From YA12-FULL-51-18 sp041665305 (GTDB lineage Bacteria > Elusimicrobiota > Elusimicrobia > Elusimicrobiales > UBA9959): a stretch of 23,916 nucleotides of DNA. Under the pieces are notes generated by a model. The model was given only the letters and a program-made list of their open reading frames with translations, had not been told where the DNA came from and did no database searches. How positions within the stretch are numbered: the stretch's first letter is position 1; the number at the start of each line of letters is the position of its first letter. The stretch is from the NCBI GenBank assembly GCA_041665305.1, contig JBAYJD010000043.1, positions 1-23,916 of the forward strand, read 5' to 3'. Shown here in pieces: positions 7,252 to 15,616 of this stretch. Position numbers and translations under genes: made by a program.

Positions 7252-8529
7252 TTAAATGCCGCTCACATCCACGACTTTATTGCGGCCGGTTTCCTTGGCC
7301 CTGTAGAGCGCGGCGTCCGCCCTTGAGATAAGTTCCCCGGCCGTGGAACCGTCCCGGGGAAAATGAGCGATGCCTATGGAGACGGTCACCCTCACGGTCT
7401 CAAAGCCCTGTGAGAAGTTCTCGCCCTCGATCTTCGTTCTTATGGCCTCGGCCTTCCTGAGCACACCGGCCGCATCCGCGCGCGGCAGCACTATGCCGAA
7501 TTCCTCGCCGCCGTAACGCCCCACGAAGTCGGTTTCGTAAACGCTGGATTGCAGGAGCAGGCCCACTTTCTTCAGCACAAAATCCCCGAACTGGTGGCCG
7601 TAACGATCGTTCACCAGCTTGAAATGGTCTATGTCCACTATCATAAAACCGAGCGTGGTCTTGAAAGCTCCGGCGCGCCGTATCTCCTCGCCTATCTTCT
7701 CGTCCAGGGCGTTGCGGCGATGTACGCCGGTCAGTCCGTCCACCTGTGAAAGCCATTCCACCTGCCTGAAAAGCTGGATCCTTTTAACGGCGAAAGAAAC
7801 CTCGTTGGCGAATTTCTGCGCCGCCGAGGCGGGATCCTCTTTGCGGAAGGTTTCGGGCGCCGCGCGCAGGACGAAGAGCCCCACAGGCTGCCCGGCGTGC
7901 AGCACCGGCGTCAGAACGGTCCGTCCGGCCTGCGAGACCAGCGCGGAAGAAAGGAGCGCGGGGTCGCCGCCCGCGAGCCGCGACACGGCCTCCCAGGACG
8001 AAAGCCCGGTATGCTCCCCGGCCGCGAACAGGCCGGGAACTCCGGAGTTAAGGTCGTACACAAAAAAAGCGAAATCGGCGGTGTCGAAATAATCCCTCGC
8101 ATATTTGCCGAACTGCTTGCCGGCGCTTTCCAGGTCCACGGCCTCCGAAAGCAGCTTTACGGCCGAATAAAGCGTAAGCGCTTTTTTTTCGCTTGAGGCC
8201 AGCGCGGCGAAATCCGCCTTCAGGGCGGCGAGGTCCGCTTCAAGTTTTGCGGTCCGCGCGCGCGCTCCGTCCAGTCCGCGCTCCTCTTGGAGCGCGCCGG
8301 GACCGGAGGAGTTTATCAGGGCCGAATGCGCCAGGGCCGCCAGGACCCACGAGAGCAGCGCCAGGCCCGGGCCGGTCTCAAAGCCTCCTCCTCTCAAAAG
8401 GGCGAAGGCGGCCGCGCCGCCCAGCGCCGCGCCCGACAGCAGGCCGATCAGCCGGCTGGACCGGCCGATCAGATAGGACGGGAGCGGCGAGACCGCCAGC
8501 AGAAAAACAAAAAGACCGTCGTTATTCAT
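7252..8529 (-). CDS. Membrane GAF-GGDEF diguanylate cyclase, I-site lost
   Basis: A 425-residue protein predicted to make cyclic di-GMP from two GTP. Two or three N-terminal hydrophobic segments (about 5-75) are followed by a coiled coil (about 80-115), a GAF-like sensor (about 120-245) and a GGDEF domain (about 258-425) with the active-site motif GGEEF at 340-344. The inhibitory product-binding motif RxxD, which should end 5 residues before the GGEEF-proximal Arg-Tyr, reads YETD (331-334), so feedback inhibition is probably lost. The conserved DxLTGLxNR reads DGLTGVHRR. The start at 8529 is preferred over one at 8616 because the longer form runs deep into the upstream gene. ATGAATAA makes an 8-nt overlap with that gene, which suggests translational coupling. 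Confidence 0.9.
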   Translation of the reverse strand: MNNDGLFVFLLAVSPLPSYLIGRSSRLIGLLSGAALGGAAAFALLRGGGFETGPGLALLSWVLAALAHSALINSSGPGALQEERGLDGARARTAKLEADLAALKADFAALASSEKKALTLYSAVKLLSEAVDLESAGKQFGKYARDYFDTADFAFFVYDLNSGVPGLFAAGEHTGLSSWEAVSRLAGGDPALLSSALVSQAGRTVLTPVLHAGQPVGLFVLRAAPETFRKEDPASAAQKFANEVSFAVKRIQLFRQVEWLSQVDGLTGVHRRNALDEKIGEEIRRAGAFKTTLGFMIVDIDHFKLVNDRYGHQFGDFVLKKVGLLLQSSVYETDFVGRYGGEEFGIVLPRADAAGVLRKAEAIRTKIEGENFSQGFETVRVTVSIGIAHFPRDGSTAGELISRADAALYRAKETGRNKVVDVSGI

Positions 8530-9859
8530 ACACCACCCGGTTCCTGCCTGTTTTTTTTGCCCTGTACAGCCGTTCATCCGCCGCGCGGACCAGTTGGCTG
8601 GAGATGGCGGCTTCACCCGGAAATTCCGCCACGCCGAAACTGGCCGTCACCCCGGCGACCGCGCCGCCGAAGGAAAACCGGCGGTCTTCAAGCGTTTTTC
8701 TGAGATGTTCGGCCACCCCCGCCGCCTCCACCTTGCCCACCCCGGTAAGGATGACGGCGAATTCCTCTCCGCCGTAGCGGGCCGTAAAATCTATATCACG
8801 CACGCCTTCAGACAGGGTTTGCGCCACGGCTTTCAGGACGGCGTCCCCGGCCTGATGGCCGTAGGTATCGTTGTAGGATTTAAAATGGTCGATATCGGCC
8901 ATGAGAAGCGAGAAGGGCACCTTGGTCCGGGCGGAACGCAGCACTTCTTCCTCCACGCGGGTCTGAAAAGCGCGGTGGGTGAACAATCCGGTGAGGCCGT
9001 CCTTTATAGCGAGCTGCCGCACACGGTCGAACATGTAAAGGTTCTCCATGCTTACCGTGGCTATGGTGGAAATTATTTCAAGGGTCCGCAGGTCGGGGGT
9101 TGCGAAGCGGTTCGGCTCGGAAGAGACCAGCCGGATAAAACCGGCGATGGAACCGAACAGGTTCAGGGGCACCACAACGAGGGACCTCTGCCCCTCGGCG
9201 AAAACCCCGGCGGAAAGCCTGTTCTCTTCGGCGCTGTTGCGCACCAGCAGCGGGATCTTGCGCTGGGCCACCCAGTTCGCCAGAAAATCCCGCGGCGCGC
9301 CGGACTCAAAATCCGCCGTGACCCCGGGGAACTGGCGCTTAAGCATCTCCTGAAGCCGGGTCTTTATCTCGTCGGGCGTGGCGCAGGCCGAAAGCGTCTG
9401 GATGGAGACCGACAACCCGGCCTGGAACTTGATGCGGCTTCTCAGCGCTTCCCGGTGCTCCGTATACATCCTGATCTCGCTTTCAAGCCCCCGGGCGCGG
9501 CCCGCGTGCGCCTCCAATTTGGACTGCAGCAGGTCCGCGGAAGCCTGACGGCGGTTTTGCGCGCTGTGAAGCGCATAGAACAGTGCCCACAGGGCGGCGA
9601 CCTCCCCGAAACTGAGAAGGGCCGCCTCCACCGGACGCCCCTGCGAAACGGCGCGCGGCAGGACGAACCCTATGGCGGTGGCGAGAAAGATAAAAACGAA
9701 CTTAAGCTCTTTGTCCTGAAAAAAATAGAACCAGATGAAGATGAACCCGTAAGCCGGGAAGATCCAGAGAAAATGCTGGTCATAGAGCCGCAGCAGCCAG
9801 GAAACAGCCGCGAAGATCGCGAAGGGCGCCGCGGCCCGTATAAATTTGTCGTTTATCAT
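8522..9859 (-). CDS. Membrane GAF-GGDEF diguanylate cyclase, I-site intact
   Basis: A 445-residue paralogue of the following gene with the same layout: four hydrophobic segments (about 8-24, 29-48, 52-70 and 78-98), a coiled coil (about 100-145), a GAF domain (about 148-275) and a GGDEF domain (about 285-445). GGEEF is at 363-367, and the inhibitory I-site RDID at 354-357 is present, so this copy should be product-inhibited. The catalytic metal Asp is in MADIDHFKSYND. It is the first gene of the signalling run. A weak AGGG lies 6 nt before the ATG at 9859. A terminator-like hairpin stands 23-43 nt upstream, so it probably has its own promoter in that 83-nt gap, but none is convincing. Confidence 0.92.
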   Translation of the reverse strand: MINDKFIRAAAPFAIFAAVSWLLRLYDQHFLWIFPAYGFIFIWFYFFQDKELKFVFIFLATAIGFVLPRAVSQGRPVEAALLSFGEVAALWALFYALHSAQNRRQASADLLQSKLEAHAGRARGLESEIRMYTEHREALRSRIKFQAGLSVSIQTLSACATPDEIKTRLQEMLKRQFPGVTADFESGAPRDFLANWVAQRKIPLLVRNSAEENRLSAGVFAEGQRSLVVVPLNLFGSIAGFIRLVSSEPNRFATPDLRTLEIISTIATVSMENLYMFDRVRQLAIKDGLTGLFTHRAFQTRVEEEVLRSARTKVPFSLLMADIDHFKSYNDTYGHQAGDAVLKAVAQTLSEGVRDIDFTARYGGEEFAVILTGVGKVEAAGVAEHLRKTLEDRRFSFGGAVAGVTASFGVAEFPGEAAISSQLVRAADERLYRAKKTGRNRVVYE

Positions 9860-9881
9860 CCCAGACCCTAATTTTACTATA

Positions 9882-9902
9882 AAATGCCGAGAAACGGCAT
9901 TT
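9882..9902 (-). terminator. Hairpin terminator after the S1 protease
   Basis: AAATGCCG (9882-9889) pairs with CGGCATTT (9895-9902) around a 5-nt loop. Read on the minus strand it follows the protease stop by 40 nt and ends in ATTTTATAG, a short U-run. It is a modest intrinsic terminator separating the protease transcript from the GGDEF genes. Confidence 0.55.
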
Positions 9903-9942
9903 CATGGCGCCCGACACGGGATTTATCCATCATTGTCCCGGA

Positions 9943-10851
9943 TCAACTTCCCGCTATTGCCGCAGGATGGAGGAGTTTGACATTGGTGATCCTGCCCGCG
10001 TCGGAGGTGTTGCAGGCGCCCACCGTGCAAACTTTGGGAACTTTGCAGGTCTGGCCGGGCGGGCGGATATAATCGGCGTGCCCTCTGACCACGATGCCTT
10101 CCACAACGCCGGTTTTCCGGTCGAATACAGGCGAACCGGAATTGCCGTCGAAGGTGTCCAGATCGCTCGCAAAAAAATCGGGGTTCGAATTGTCGAGGAC
10201 GCCGCCGGCCAGCACTATTTTGGCCGGAAGCCCGGACGGATGTCCTATAAGCGCAAGCCCGGCGGAGCCGTCGATCCGGCCTTCGGTCCTGAAGGCCAGG
10301 GGCGGACGGTTCCTCACCGGCCTGTCAAGCTGGACCACGGCATGGTCGACATTCCCGAAACCGCCGTACGCCCGCTCTACGACCTGGACGCAGGAATAAA
10401 TATCTTCGGCCGCGACGGTATATTTGTTCTGGTTCGCGCGCTCGGCCTGAAAGCCGAAAACCCATTTAAAGTTATCGCAGTCCTCCGCGGTGACCACGCA
10501 ATGGGCGGCCGTAACTATAAGGTCCTCCCTGACCAGGAACCCGGTGCATTTGGAGATCATGACCTGATCGGCGAATTTTTGCCCGGCGCACACTCTTTGG
10601 GAAAGGTTTGCCCCCGAAAGCTGCGTGCCGTTAATTCTGTCCACTGAGATCATGGCGGCCACGGAGCGTTGTTTTTCAAGGAACATCCTGTCGCCGACCT
10701 GGTACACATCCTGCCGGTCGTCTGCGCCGAAAATGGCCTTGTTTTCCGCCGCCGCGCCGGCGCCGCAGGCCGCAACCTGAAGCAGAAGAAAAAATACACC
10801 GTTGTAAAACGGCGTTTTATCGTAAAAACGCTTAGCTGATAAGTTATCCAT
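9943..10851 (-). CDS. Secreted trypsin-like (S1) serine protease, possible lipoprotein
   Basis: A 302-residue chymotrypsin-fold protease. The triad is complete: His117 in LIVTAAHC, Asp169 in NVDHAVVQL, and Ser238 in FDGNSGSPVFD. The start at 10851 is chosen because AGGAGG lies 10 nt upstream and the signal sequence begins here (basic region to 12, hydrophobic 15-28). The signal ends in QVAAC, which satisfies a lipobox at Cys29, so the enzyme may be lipid-anchored. Cleavage after AGA just beyond is the alternative. Cys102 and Cys118 can form the usual His-loop disulfide, and further cysteines lie at 125, 154 and near the C-terminus. The specificity pocket is not readable with confidence. It is divergent from a subtilisin-like protease across a shared promoter region. 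Confidence 0.93.
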   Translation of the reverse strand: MDNLSAKRFYDKTPFYNGVFFLLLQVAACGAGAAAENKAIFGADDRQDVYQVGDRMFLEKQRSVAAMISVDRINGTQLSGANLSQRVCAGQKFADQVMISKCTGFLVREDLIVTAAHCVVTAEDCDNFKWVFGFQAERANQNKYTVAAEDIYSCVQVVERAYGGFGNVDHAVVQLDRPVRNRPPLAFRTEGRIDGSAGLALIGHPSGLPAKIVLAGGVLDNSNPDFFASDLDTFDGNSGSPVFDRKTGVVEGIVVRGHADYIRPPGQTCKVPKVCTVGACNTSDAGRITNVKLLHPAAIAGS

Positions 10852-10898
10852 ACAAACGCAGCCTCCTGTCACCGGATACCCGCCGTTGCACCCGGTCC

Positions 10899-10907
10899 AT
10901 TGTAACA
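10899..10907 (-). promoter_or_regulatory. Extended -10 promoter for the S1 protease
   Basis: On the minus strand, TG-T-TACAAT gives a transcript start near 10892 and a leader of about 40 nt before the ATG at 10851. No good -35 is seen, as allowed for extended -10 promoters. The same nine bases occur at 23673-23665. Confidence 0.55.
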
Positions 10908-10911
10908 TTTT

Positions 10912-10920
10912 TGGTATAAT
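10912..10920 (+). promoter_or_regulatory. Extended -10 promoter for the S8 protease
   Basis: TG-G-TATAAT is a perfect extended -10. The predicted start is near 10927, about 40 nt before the ATG at 10968. It lies only 4 nt from the opposing -10, so polymerase at one promoter should block the other or both may be controlled together. Confidence 0.65.
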
Positions 10921-10967
10921 CAGGGTGTCCGGAACTCCGGATAAATCATTCTGGGATGGAGCTGTTC

Positions 10968-12155
10968 ATGATCACTTGCCCGGGCTTTAAAAAATCGGCG
11001 GTTTTGACGGCGGGACTCTTTTTTTGCTGCGCGCGGGGTTTCGCCGCGGCGCCCCCGGACGGCGGGTTTTCCGTGGTTTTCAGGCTTTCAAAAGGATTCG
11101 CCGTCGAGGATCTTGCGGCCTCGCTGCGCGGGCAATTCCCAGGGATAACGGTGGAGGCGGTGGTGGGGGATGTTTTCGAGGCTAAAATAAAAAGCGGCAG
11201 GGCCGGGAGCGGCCGGGAGCTTGCCGAGAAAATAGCGGACTCCCCCATGGTCGCGGCGGCCCAGCTGCAGGAACCTTCCGCTCCTCCCGAACTCGACGCG
11301 CAGGCGGACAACTCGGACGGATCCTGGTTCATCTCCAAGATCCAGGCTCCGCTTTTTTGGGAAAAAAGCAAGGGCAGCAGGTCCGTGAGCGTCCTGGTCT
11401 GCGACACCGGCATCGAGTCCGGCCACCCGGACCTGCGCGGCAATATAGGCGCGGGAATGAATTTTGCCGACGGAAGCGGCAATACGGAACCCACCGGCAA
11501 CGGCCACGGCACGCGCATCGCCGGCCTGATAGGCGCGCAGGGCGGACATACGGGAGCCGGCGCTTCCGGCGTCAACTGGGAAGTACGGATCGTCCCCGGC
11601 AAGATAACCAATAAACCCGACGGAGCCGTGGACCATGTGGTAAGCGCCAAATGCATCAAGTGGGGCGCGGACCAGGGCATAAAAGTCGTCAACTTAAGTT
11701 TCAGCGGGGCCGTCAACAACCTGGCCGTCCAGGAAGCGGCGGAGTATATTTATCAGAGGGGCGGGATCCTGGTGGTCTCTTCCGGGAACAAAGGCGAACA
11801 TCCGGATTATCCGGACGACCCGCATATGATAGTGGTAGGAGGGACAAATTCCCTGGATTGGCGGCCGCCGGCTTACAATACCGGAAAGTTCGTGGACCTG
11901 TCAGCGCCGGCTTCCGGCCTATACACTACGGATGCGGGCGGAAAATATGTGACGACCAACGGCACCTCGCTGTCCGCCGCCGTGGTTTCCGGCGCGGCCG
12001 CGCTGATCTTGTCGGTAAAACCGGACCTGACCGCACAGCAGCTTATAGACCTTCTGCTGGCGTCGACCGCTGACCTGGGCGCTCCCGGACGGGACGAGAT
12101 CTTCGGCGCGGGCCGCCTGGACCTTAAAAAGACGCTGGAACTCCTGAAGCTCTGA
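10968..12155 (+). CDS. Secreted subtilisin-like (S8) serine protease
   Basis: A 395-residue subtilase. A signal peptide (about 1-27, ending GFAAA) is followed by a propeptide-like region (about 30-105) and the catalytic domain with Asp146 in LVCDTGIESGHPDL, His180 in GNGHGTRIAG, oxyanion Asn274 in SSGNKG and Ser334 in NGTSLSAAVVSG. All key residues are present and the C-terminus ends soon after the catalytic core, with no extra domain. The ATG at 10968 is preferred over the one 12 nt upstream because GATGGAG sits 6 nt before it and the first has no Shine-Dalgarno. The pro-region should be removed by self-cleavage after export. Three cysteines cluster in the signal sequence; otherwise few are seen. 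Pairing with an S1 protease suggests a joint role in extracellular or periplasmic proteolysis. Confidence 0.93.
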   Translation: MITCPGFKKSAVLTAGLFFCCARGFAAAPPDGGFSVVFRLSKGFAVEDLAASLRGQFPGITVEAVVGDVFEAKIKSGRAGSGRELAEKIADSPMVAAAQLQEPSAPPELDAQADNSDGSWFISKIQAPLFWEKSKGSRSVSVLVCDTGIESGHPDLRGNIGAGMNFADGSGNTEPTGNGHGTRIAGLIGAQGGHTGAGASGVNWEVRIVPGKITNKPDGAVDHVVSAKCIKWGADQGIKVVNLSFSGAVNNLAVQEAAEYIYQRGGILVVSSGNKGEHPDYPDDPHMIVVGGTNSLDWRPPAYNTGKFVDLSAPASGLYTTDAGGKYVTTNGTSLSAAVVSGAAALILSVKPDLTAQQLIDLLLASTADLGAPGRDEIFGAGRLDLKKTLELLKL

Positions 12156-12162
12156 TCTTTAT

Positions 12163-12203
12163 AAAAAACGCCCTCTATTTTTTAAAAATAGGGGGCGTTT
12201 TTT
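12163..12203. terminator. Strong bidirectional intrinsic terminator
   Basis: AAAAAACGCCCTCTATTTTT (12163-12182) pairs with 12184-12203 along an 18-20 bp stem with one G-T pair. On the plus strand the stem ends in GCGTTTTTTATTTTTT, and on the minus strand in GCGTTTTTTATAAAG, so both have U-runs. It sits between the convergent S8 protease stop (12155) and the GmhA-like gene stop (12224) and should end both transcripts. Confidence 0.93.
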
Positions 12204-12223
12204 ATTTTTTCCGATACTGGCGG

Positions 12224-12808
12224 TTAACCGTGCCGCTGTTTGTTGGACTGGATGATGTAATCCACCACGGAATGGCACAGGGCGGAGTGAACCGTTTCCA
12301 CCACCCCATAGACCTGCGAGGGCACATAAAAATTTATCGCCCCCATGGAACGCAGCGGGTTGTCAGGACCGAACCCCGACAAGGTCACAAGCACGCAGCC
12401 CTTTTTAAGAGCGGCGCCGGCGGCTTTAAGGATATTAGGCGACTTCCCTGAACTGCTGATGGCGACGAACACATCGCCTTTTTCCGCGAAACTTTCGGTC
12501 GGGACGGAATAAATATTTTCATAACCCAGGTCGTTCGCCAGGCAGGTCAGCAGGGCCGGATCGGTAAAGCACATGGCCTTTACCCCCCCGTTCTTCCAAA
12601 GGTCGGCCGCCATGTGGCCTGCTATGGACGCGCTGCCCCCGTTACCGATATAAATGACCTTACCGGAATTAGCGGCGCATTTAACGACCGCCTCGTAGAA
12701 GGCGGTTATCCCGTCTCCCACCGGCAGTTTTTTGCCGCCCGCCGAGCATCCGGTATTGTTCATGCCTTCCGCCACAGAGAGCAGAAAAACTTTCCCGAAA
12801 TTCTTCAT
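12224..12808 (-). CDS. gmhA: SIS-domain sugar-phosphate isomerase, GmhA-like
   Basis: A 194-residue SIS-fold enzyme closest by eye to sedoheptulose 7-phosphate isomerase, which makes D-glycero-D-manno-heptose 7-phosphate. Signatures are GNGGSASIAGHMAADL (nucleotide-free phosphate loop), TCLANDLGYENIYS, AISSSGKSPNIL and VETVHSALCHSVVDYI near the C-terminus. Length equals E. coli GmhA (192). Three in-frame starts exist: TTG 12823, ATG 12817 and ATG 12808. The last has GGATGGA just upstream. It is the last of the ten-gene run, 24 nt after the GT2 stop. GmhA relatives such as DiaA share the fold, so the assignment leans on context, meaning the HldE-like kinase and transketolase in the same operon. 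Confidence 0.85.
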   Translation of the reverse strand: MKNFGKVFLLSVAEGMNNTGCSAGGKKLPVGDGITAFYEAVVKCAANSGKVIYIGNGGSASIAGHMAADLWKNGGVKAMCFTDPALLTCLANDLGYENIYSVPTESFAEKGDVFVAISSSGKSPNILKAAGAALKKGCVLVTLSGFGPDNPLRSMGAINFYVPSQVYGVVETVHSALCHSVVDYIIQSNKQRHG

Positions 12809-12832
12809 AATTTCCATCCGCAAACGCGCGGC

Positions 12833-13591
12833 TTAGTTGTTGGCGCGTCTGGTTCCAGTAACAGAATCCGCCGCGAATTTATCCGGGCGGCGCACTTTTC
12901 CTAAAACATACAGGTCCCGGACCAGCTTAAGATAATCTCCGGCCACATTCCGCAGCGAACGCAGGGTCAGGGCCTTGGATTTTCCGTCATTGCGCGCCCC
13001 CAGTTTGTAGGGAACTTCGGCAAAAAGATAACCGCTTCTAACCAGCCTGACAAGCATATCCGTCTGAAAAAAGAAGCCTGTATTTCTTACCCTCAGTTCC
13101 TTAAGCAACGATTTTCGGTATAGTATGGTACCGTTGGTATAGTTGAAGGATACCACAAAAGTGGCGTTCACGATAAACCTATAGAAAGTGGAAAGTATCT
13201 TTCTGAAAATGGACCGCACACCCCTGTTAAAAGTAAAAGGGACGATGATGTCGACATGTTTTAGAAGGGGAAAATAACGGAAGATCTCCCAGGGCGAGTT
13301 TTCATTATCTCCCGGGAACCAAACCACGGCTTCGCCTTCGGCGACATCAACGCCTTCCCAGAAGGAAGCTCCGATCCCGCGCGGCGAAGCGTGCGTCAGG
13401 ATCCTGACCGCGGAATTAGTTTTGCAAAGGCCTTCAATAATTTCACCGGTCCTGTCCCGGCTGCCGTCATTGACCGCTACGATCTCGCCCTTAACGCCGA
13501 GATCTGAAAAAGCTTTCAGCACCCCGTTCATTGTGGCCGTAATGTTCTTTTCCTCGTTAAGAGCCGTTATAATAACCGTCAATTCAGTCAT
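12833..13591 (-). CDS. Family 2 glycosyltransferase (DPM1/polyprenyl-type)
   Basis: A 252-residue GT-A fold transferase. VIITALNEEKNI opens the nucleotide-binding region, VNDGSRDRTGE (40-50) is the family motif, and FPGDNENSP (92-100) takes the place of the metal-binding DxD. TNGTILYRKSL and DMLVRLVRSGYLFAEVPY follow the dolichol-phosphate-mannose-synthase-like pattern. No C-terminal membrane segments are present, so it is a soluble or peripheral enzyme. It probably moves an activated sugar to a lipid carrier or growing glycan. Its position between a radical SAM gene (26 nt upstream) and the GmhA-like isomerase makes it the likely user of the sugar made by this operon. Confidence 0.88.
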   Translation of the reverse strand: MTELTVIITALNEEKNITATMNGVLKAFSDLGVKGEIVAVNDGSRDRTGEIIEGLCKTNSAVRILTHASPRGIGASFWEGVDVAEGEAVVWFPGDNENSPWEIFRYFPLLKHVDIIVPFTFNRGVRSIFRKILSTFYRFIVNATFVVSFNYTNGTILYRKSLLKELRVRNTGFFFQTDMLVRLVRSGYLFAEVPYKLGARNDGKSKALTLRSLRNVAGDYLKLVRDLYVLGKVRRPDKFAADSVTGTRRANN

Positions 13592-13617
13592 GGTTTTATC
13601 CCGCCGGACGATATCCT

Positions 13618-14709
13618 TTAAACGAAGTTGACATGCCCCGGCGGATTTTTAAGCATCCAAGCGTACTCATTTATAGCGTGCGTGCGGCAATTCGAATAAC
13701 ATTTCGACACATCAAGCCCGGCGATCCTTTCCATGATCTTTCTGTAACGGGCGCTGGTGATAGCCTCTTTGAACGATTCTTTCGTCAGATCGGCGATGCG
13801 GAAATCCTCTTCCATGCCCCTGCTCTTATCAAAACACATGCCGCAGGGATACAGTTTGCCGTCACCGCTGGAGTAAAGCAGGAAAGGGGCGCCTAAACAC
13901 CTGGCATAGTTCCTTTTCCCTTCATTCCCTATTTTAAGCCATTTTATAACGACATTATAACCCGGGACCGCTTCAGCTTCCGCTGTTTTAAGAAGATCAG
14001 CGTAACTTTTATAGCTGCCCAGTTCGTCAAAAATCCCCAGCGCGCCGTCTATCGTATCGCTGCACTGTTTGACGACCAGATAATCAACCCCGAGTTTTTT
14101 TCCCAGCTTAGCCAGGTCCACGACCTGATCCCTGTTGCTGGGAGTAAGCACCATCTGCAAACCTATGGTAACCGGAAGTTTAAATTTTTTCTTTGTTTCC
14201 GCGCAGAAGCGGATCTTCTCTACCGCGGTATGAAACAACCCGCTGTTATGAATCCTGGAATACGCTTTTTCCGAAGCGGCGCTGATATTAAACCGTATCC
14301 AGCTGAGCTCGCGAAGGGCCTGCACGCCCTTCTTGCCGGTGTCAAAAAGTATACCGTTAGTTCCGAGAGCCATATCCACTCCGGCCTTTATGCCGGTCGT
14401 TATTGCTTCGTAAACATGGGGGTTAAGCAGAGGTTCTCCCTCGCCGATAAGAGCCATTGACCGCACCCCGACCTCACCCGCTTCCCGGATATACCGCAGC
14501 AGTTGTTCCCTCGGGAAAAATATTTTCGCTCCTTCCCTGCCGAAGTTCCCCTGCAACGCGCCGAAACAATATTCGCACCTGATGTTACAACCTTTGCAAA
14601 GACCGACATCTATATGCAGCGGAGCGATAGGCTTCCCCTTCATCCAGTCCGCCACTCTGTCGGGATGCCAGTAAAGCTTGTGACCGTCCAGTCTATATTG
14701 GTCCTTCAT
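13618..14709 (-). CDS. Radical SAM protein with SPASM-like C-terminus, copy 2
   Basis: A 363-residue radical S-adenosylmethionine enzyme. CNIRCEYC gives the CX3CX2C ligands Cys41, Cys45 and Cys48 for the 4Fe-4S cluster. GEGEP near 108-112 is the SAM-binding region. The C-terminal third carries cysteines in ARCLGAPF, YPCGMC and CYSNC, as in SPASM-type auxiliary-cluster domains. It starts with YRLDGHKLYWHPDRV and ends with KNPPGHVNFV, which match the second radical SAM in this operon almost position by position, so the two are paralogues. The ATG at 14709 overlaps the reductase stop by 4 nt (ATGA) and has GAGGGA 5 nt upstream. Substrate unknown; sugar epimerisation, dehydration or side-chain chemistry are all open. 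Confidence 0.9.
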   Translation of the reverse strand: MKDQYRLDGHKLYWHPDRVADWMKGKPIAPLHIDVGLCKGCNIRCEYCFGALQGNFGREGAKIFFPREQLLRYIREAGEVGVRSMALIGEGEPLLNPHVYEAITTGIKAGVDMALGTNGILFDTGKKGVQALRELSWIRFNISAASEKAYSRIHNSGLFHTAVEKIRFCAETKKKFKLPVTIGLQMVLTPSNRDQVVDLAKLGKKLGVDYLVVKQCSDTIDGALGIFDELGSYKSYADLLKTAEAEAVPGYNVVIKWLKIGNEGKRNYARCLGAPFLLYSSGDGKLYPCGMCFDKSRGMEEDFRIADLTKESFKEAITSARYRKIMERIAGLDVSKCYSNCRTHAINEYAWMLKNPPGHVNFV

Positions 14710-15566
14710 ATTGTTCCCTCTTTTTCATTCAATCTGAGGCAATAATCTTTTACCGCTTCCCGCCACGGGCGCAGGTTCACGCCTTTCACCGAACTCAACG
14801 GAGTATTGGTATTTTTCATCCCCATAAAAGGGAAATCCCTGAACGAAGCCCGCTCCACCGCCACATTAAGCCTGAGTTCCGCGACGATCGCAGACATGAG
14901 CTCAAAAAGAGACGCCTTCCCCTGGTTGGCTATATGGTACAGACCGAAAGGCTTCCCGGTCCCCAGGATCTCCGCGACCGCGCGGGCCGCGTCCAGGCTG
15001 TAAGTGGGCGATGAGAAAATATCACCGGAGATCTTTAATAGCCGGGCGCCCTGCCTGACCTTAAGCAGCATTTTTTCAACGAACTGATTGGTTTTGTCCG
15101 ATTTCCCGAAAAGGATCGGCAACCGGAAAATGTAGCTGTTATTAGACGCGGCCTGCACAAAACAGTCCCCGCCGTATTTGGTCAGACCGTAAACATGCAG
15201 CGGCCGCGGCGTATCGTTTTCGGTGTAGTAATCGCCTTTCACATCATCAAATACCCCGTCGGTGCTGAAATGCGCGAGCGTAAAGCCGTATTCCGCCGAC
15301 ATTTCAGCCAGAAGCCTGGGGAAAAGAGAATTAAGGCGTATCGCCCGGCCGGGATCCTGCTCGCAGGGATCTATGCCCAGAAAAGCCACGGTGTTTATCA
15401 GGATGTCCGGTTTTTCCTTTTTTACAAGCCGGCGCACGGCCTCAAAATCCATCGCGTTGAAATCAGCGCTGGCGCTGGGAATAAGTCTATAGGCGCCGGA
15501 CAGCACCTCAGCCAGAGCGGCACCCATTTTTCCGGTCGCGCCTAAAAGCAGCACGCATTTTTTCAT
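14706..15566 (-). CDS. RmlD-like NAD(P)-dependent sugar reductase (SDR)
   Basis: A 286-residue extended short-chain dehydrogenase related to dTDP-4-dehydrorhamnose reductase (RmlD). The start MKKCVLLLGATGKMG at 15566 places the nucleotide-binding GATGKMG at residues 9-15 as in the family. A start at 15578 is the alternative and the in-frame stretch further up overlaps nothing conserved. FSTDGVFDDVKGDYY corresponds to the RmlD STDYVFDG region, and YGLTKYGGD holds the catalytic Tyr-x-x-x-Lys. No RmlA/B/C homologues are in the window, so the substrate is probably not dTDP-4-keto-rhamnose but a keto sugar made in this operon. It follows the transketolase C subunit by 50 nt. Confidence 0.85.
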   Translation of the reverse strand: MKKCVLLLGATGKMGAALAEVLSGAYRLIPSASADFNAMDFEAVRRLVKKEKPDILINTVAFLGIDPCEQDPGRAIRLNSLFPRLLAEMSAEYGFTLAHFSTDGVFDDVKGDYYTENDTPRPLHVYGLTKYGGDCFVQAASNNSYIFRLPILFGKSDKTNQFVEKMLLKVRQGARLLKISGDIFSSPTYSLDAARAVAEILGTGKPFGLYHIANQGKASLFELMSAIVAELRLNVAVERASFRDFPFMGMKNTNTPLSSVKGVNLRPWREAVKDYCLRLNEKEGTI

Positions 15567-15616
15567 TTGATCGACCATACCGCACATTTTACCATAGGCG
15601 GAGTTCGCCGGGGTGA

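Noticed and set aside
6321..7331. A 336-residue plus-strand frame opposite sppA
   Set aside because: It is a shadow of SppA, whose Ser167 and Lys219 are intact, and has no recognisable features.
8594..9871. A 425-residue plus-strand frame opposite a GGDEF gene
   Set aside because: It is antisense to a protein with intact GGEEF and transmembrane helices and has no motif of its own; a shadow.
14706..15566. dTDP-rhamnose pathway
   Set aside because: RmlD-like reductase is present but RmlA, RmlB and RmlC are not, so rhamnose synthesis is not supported.
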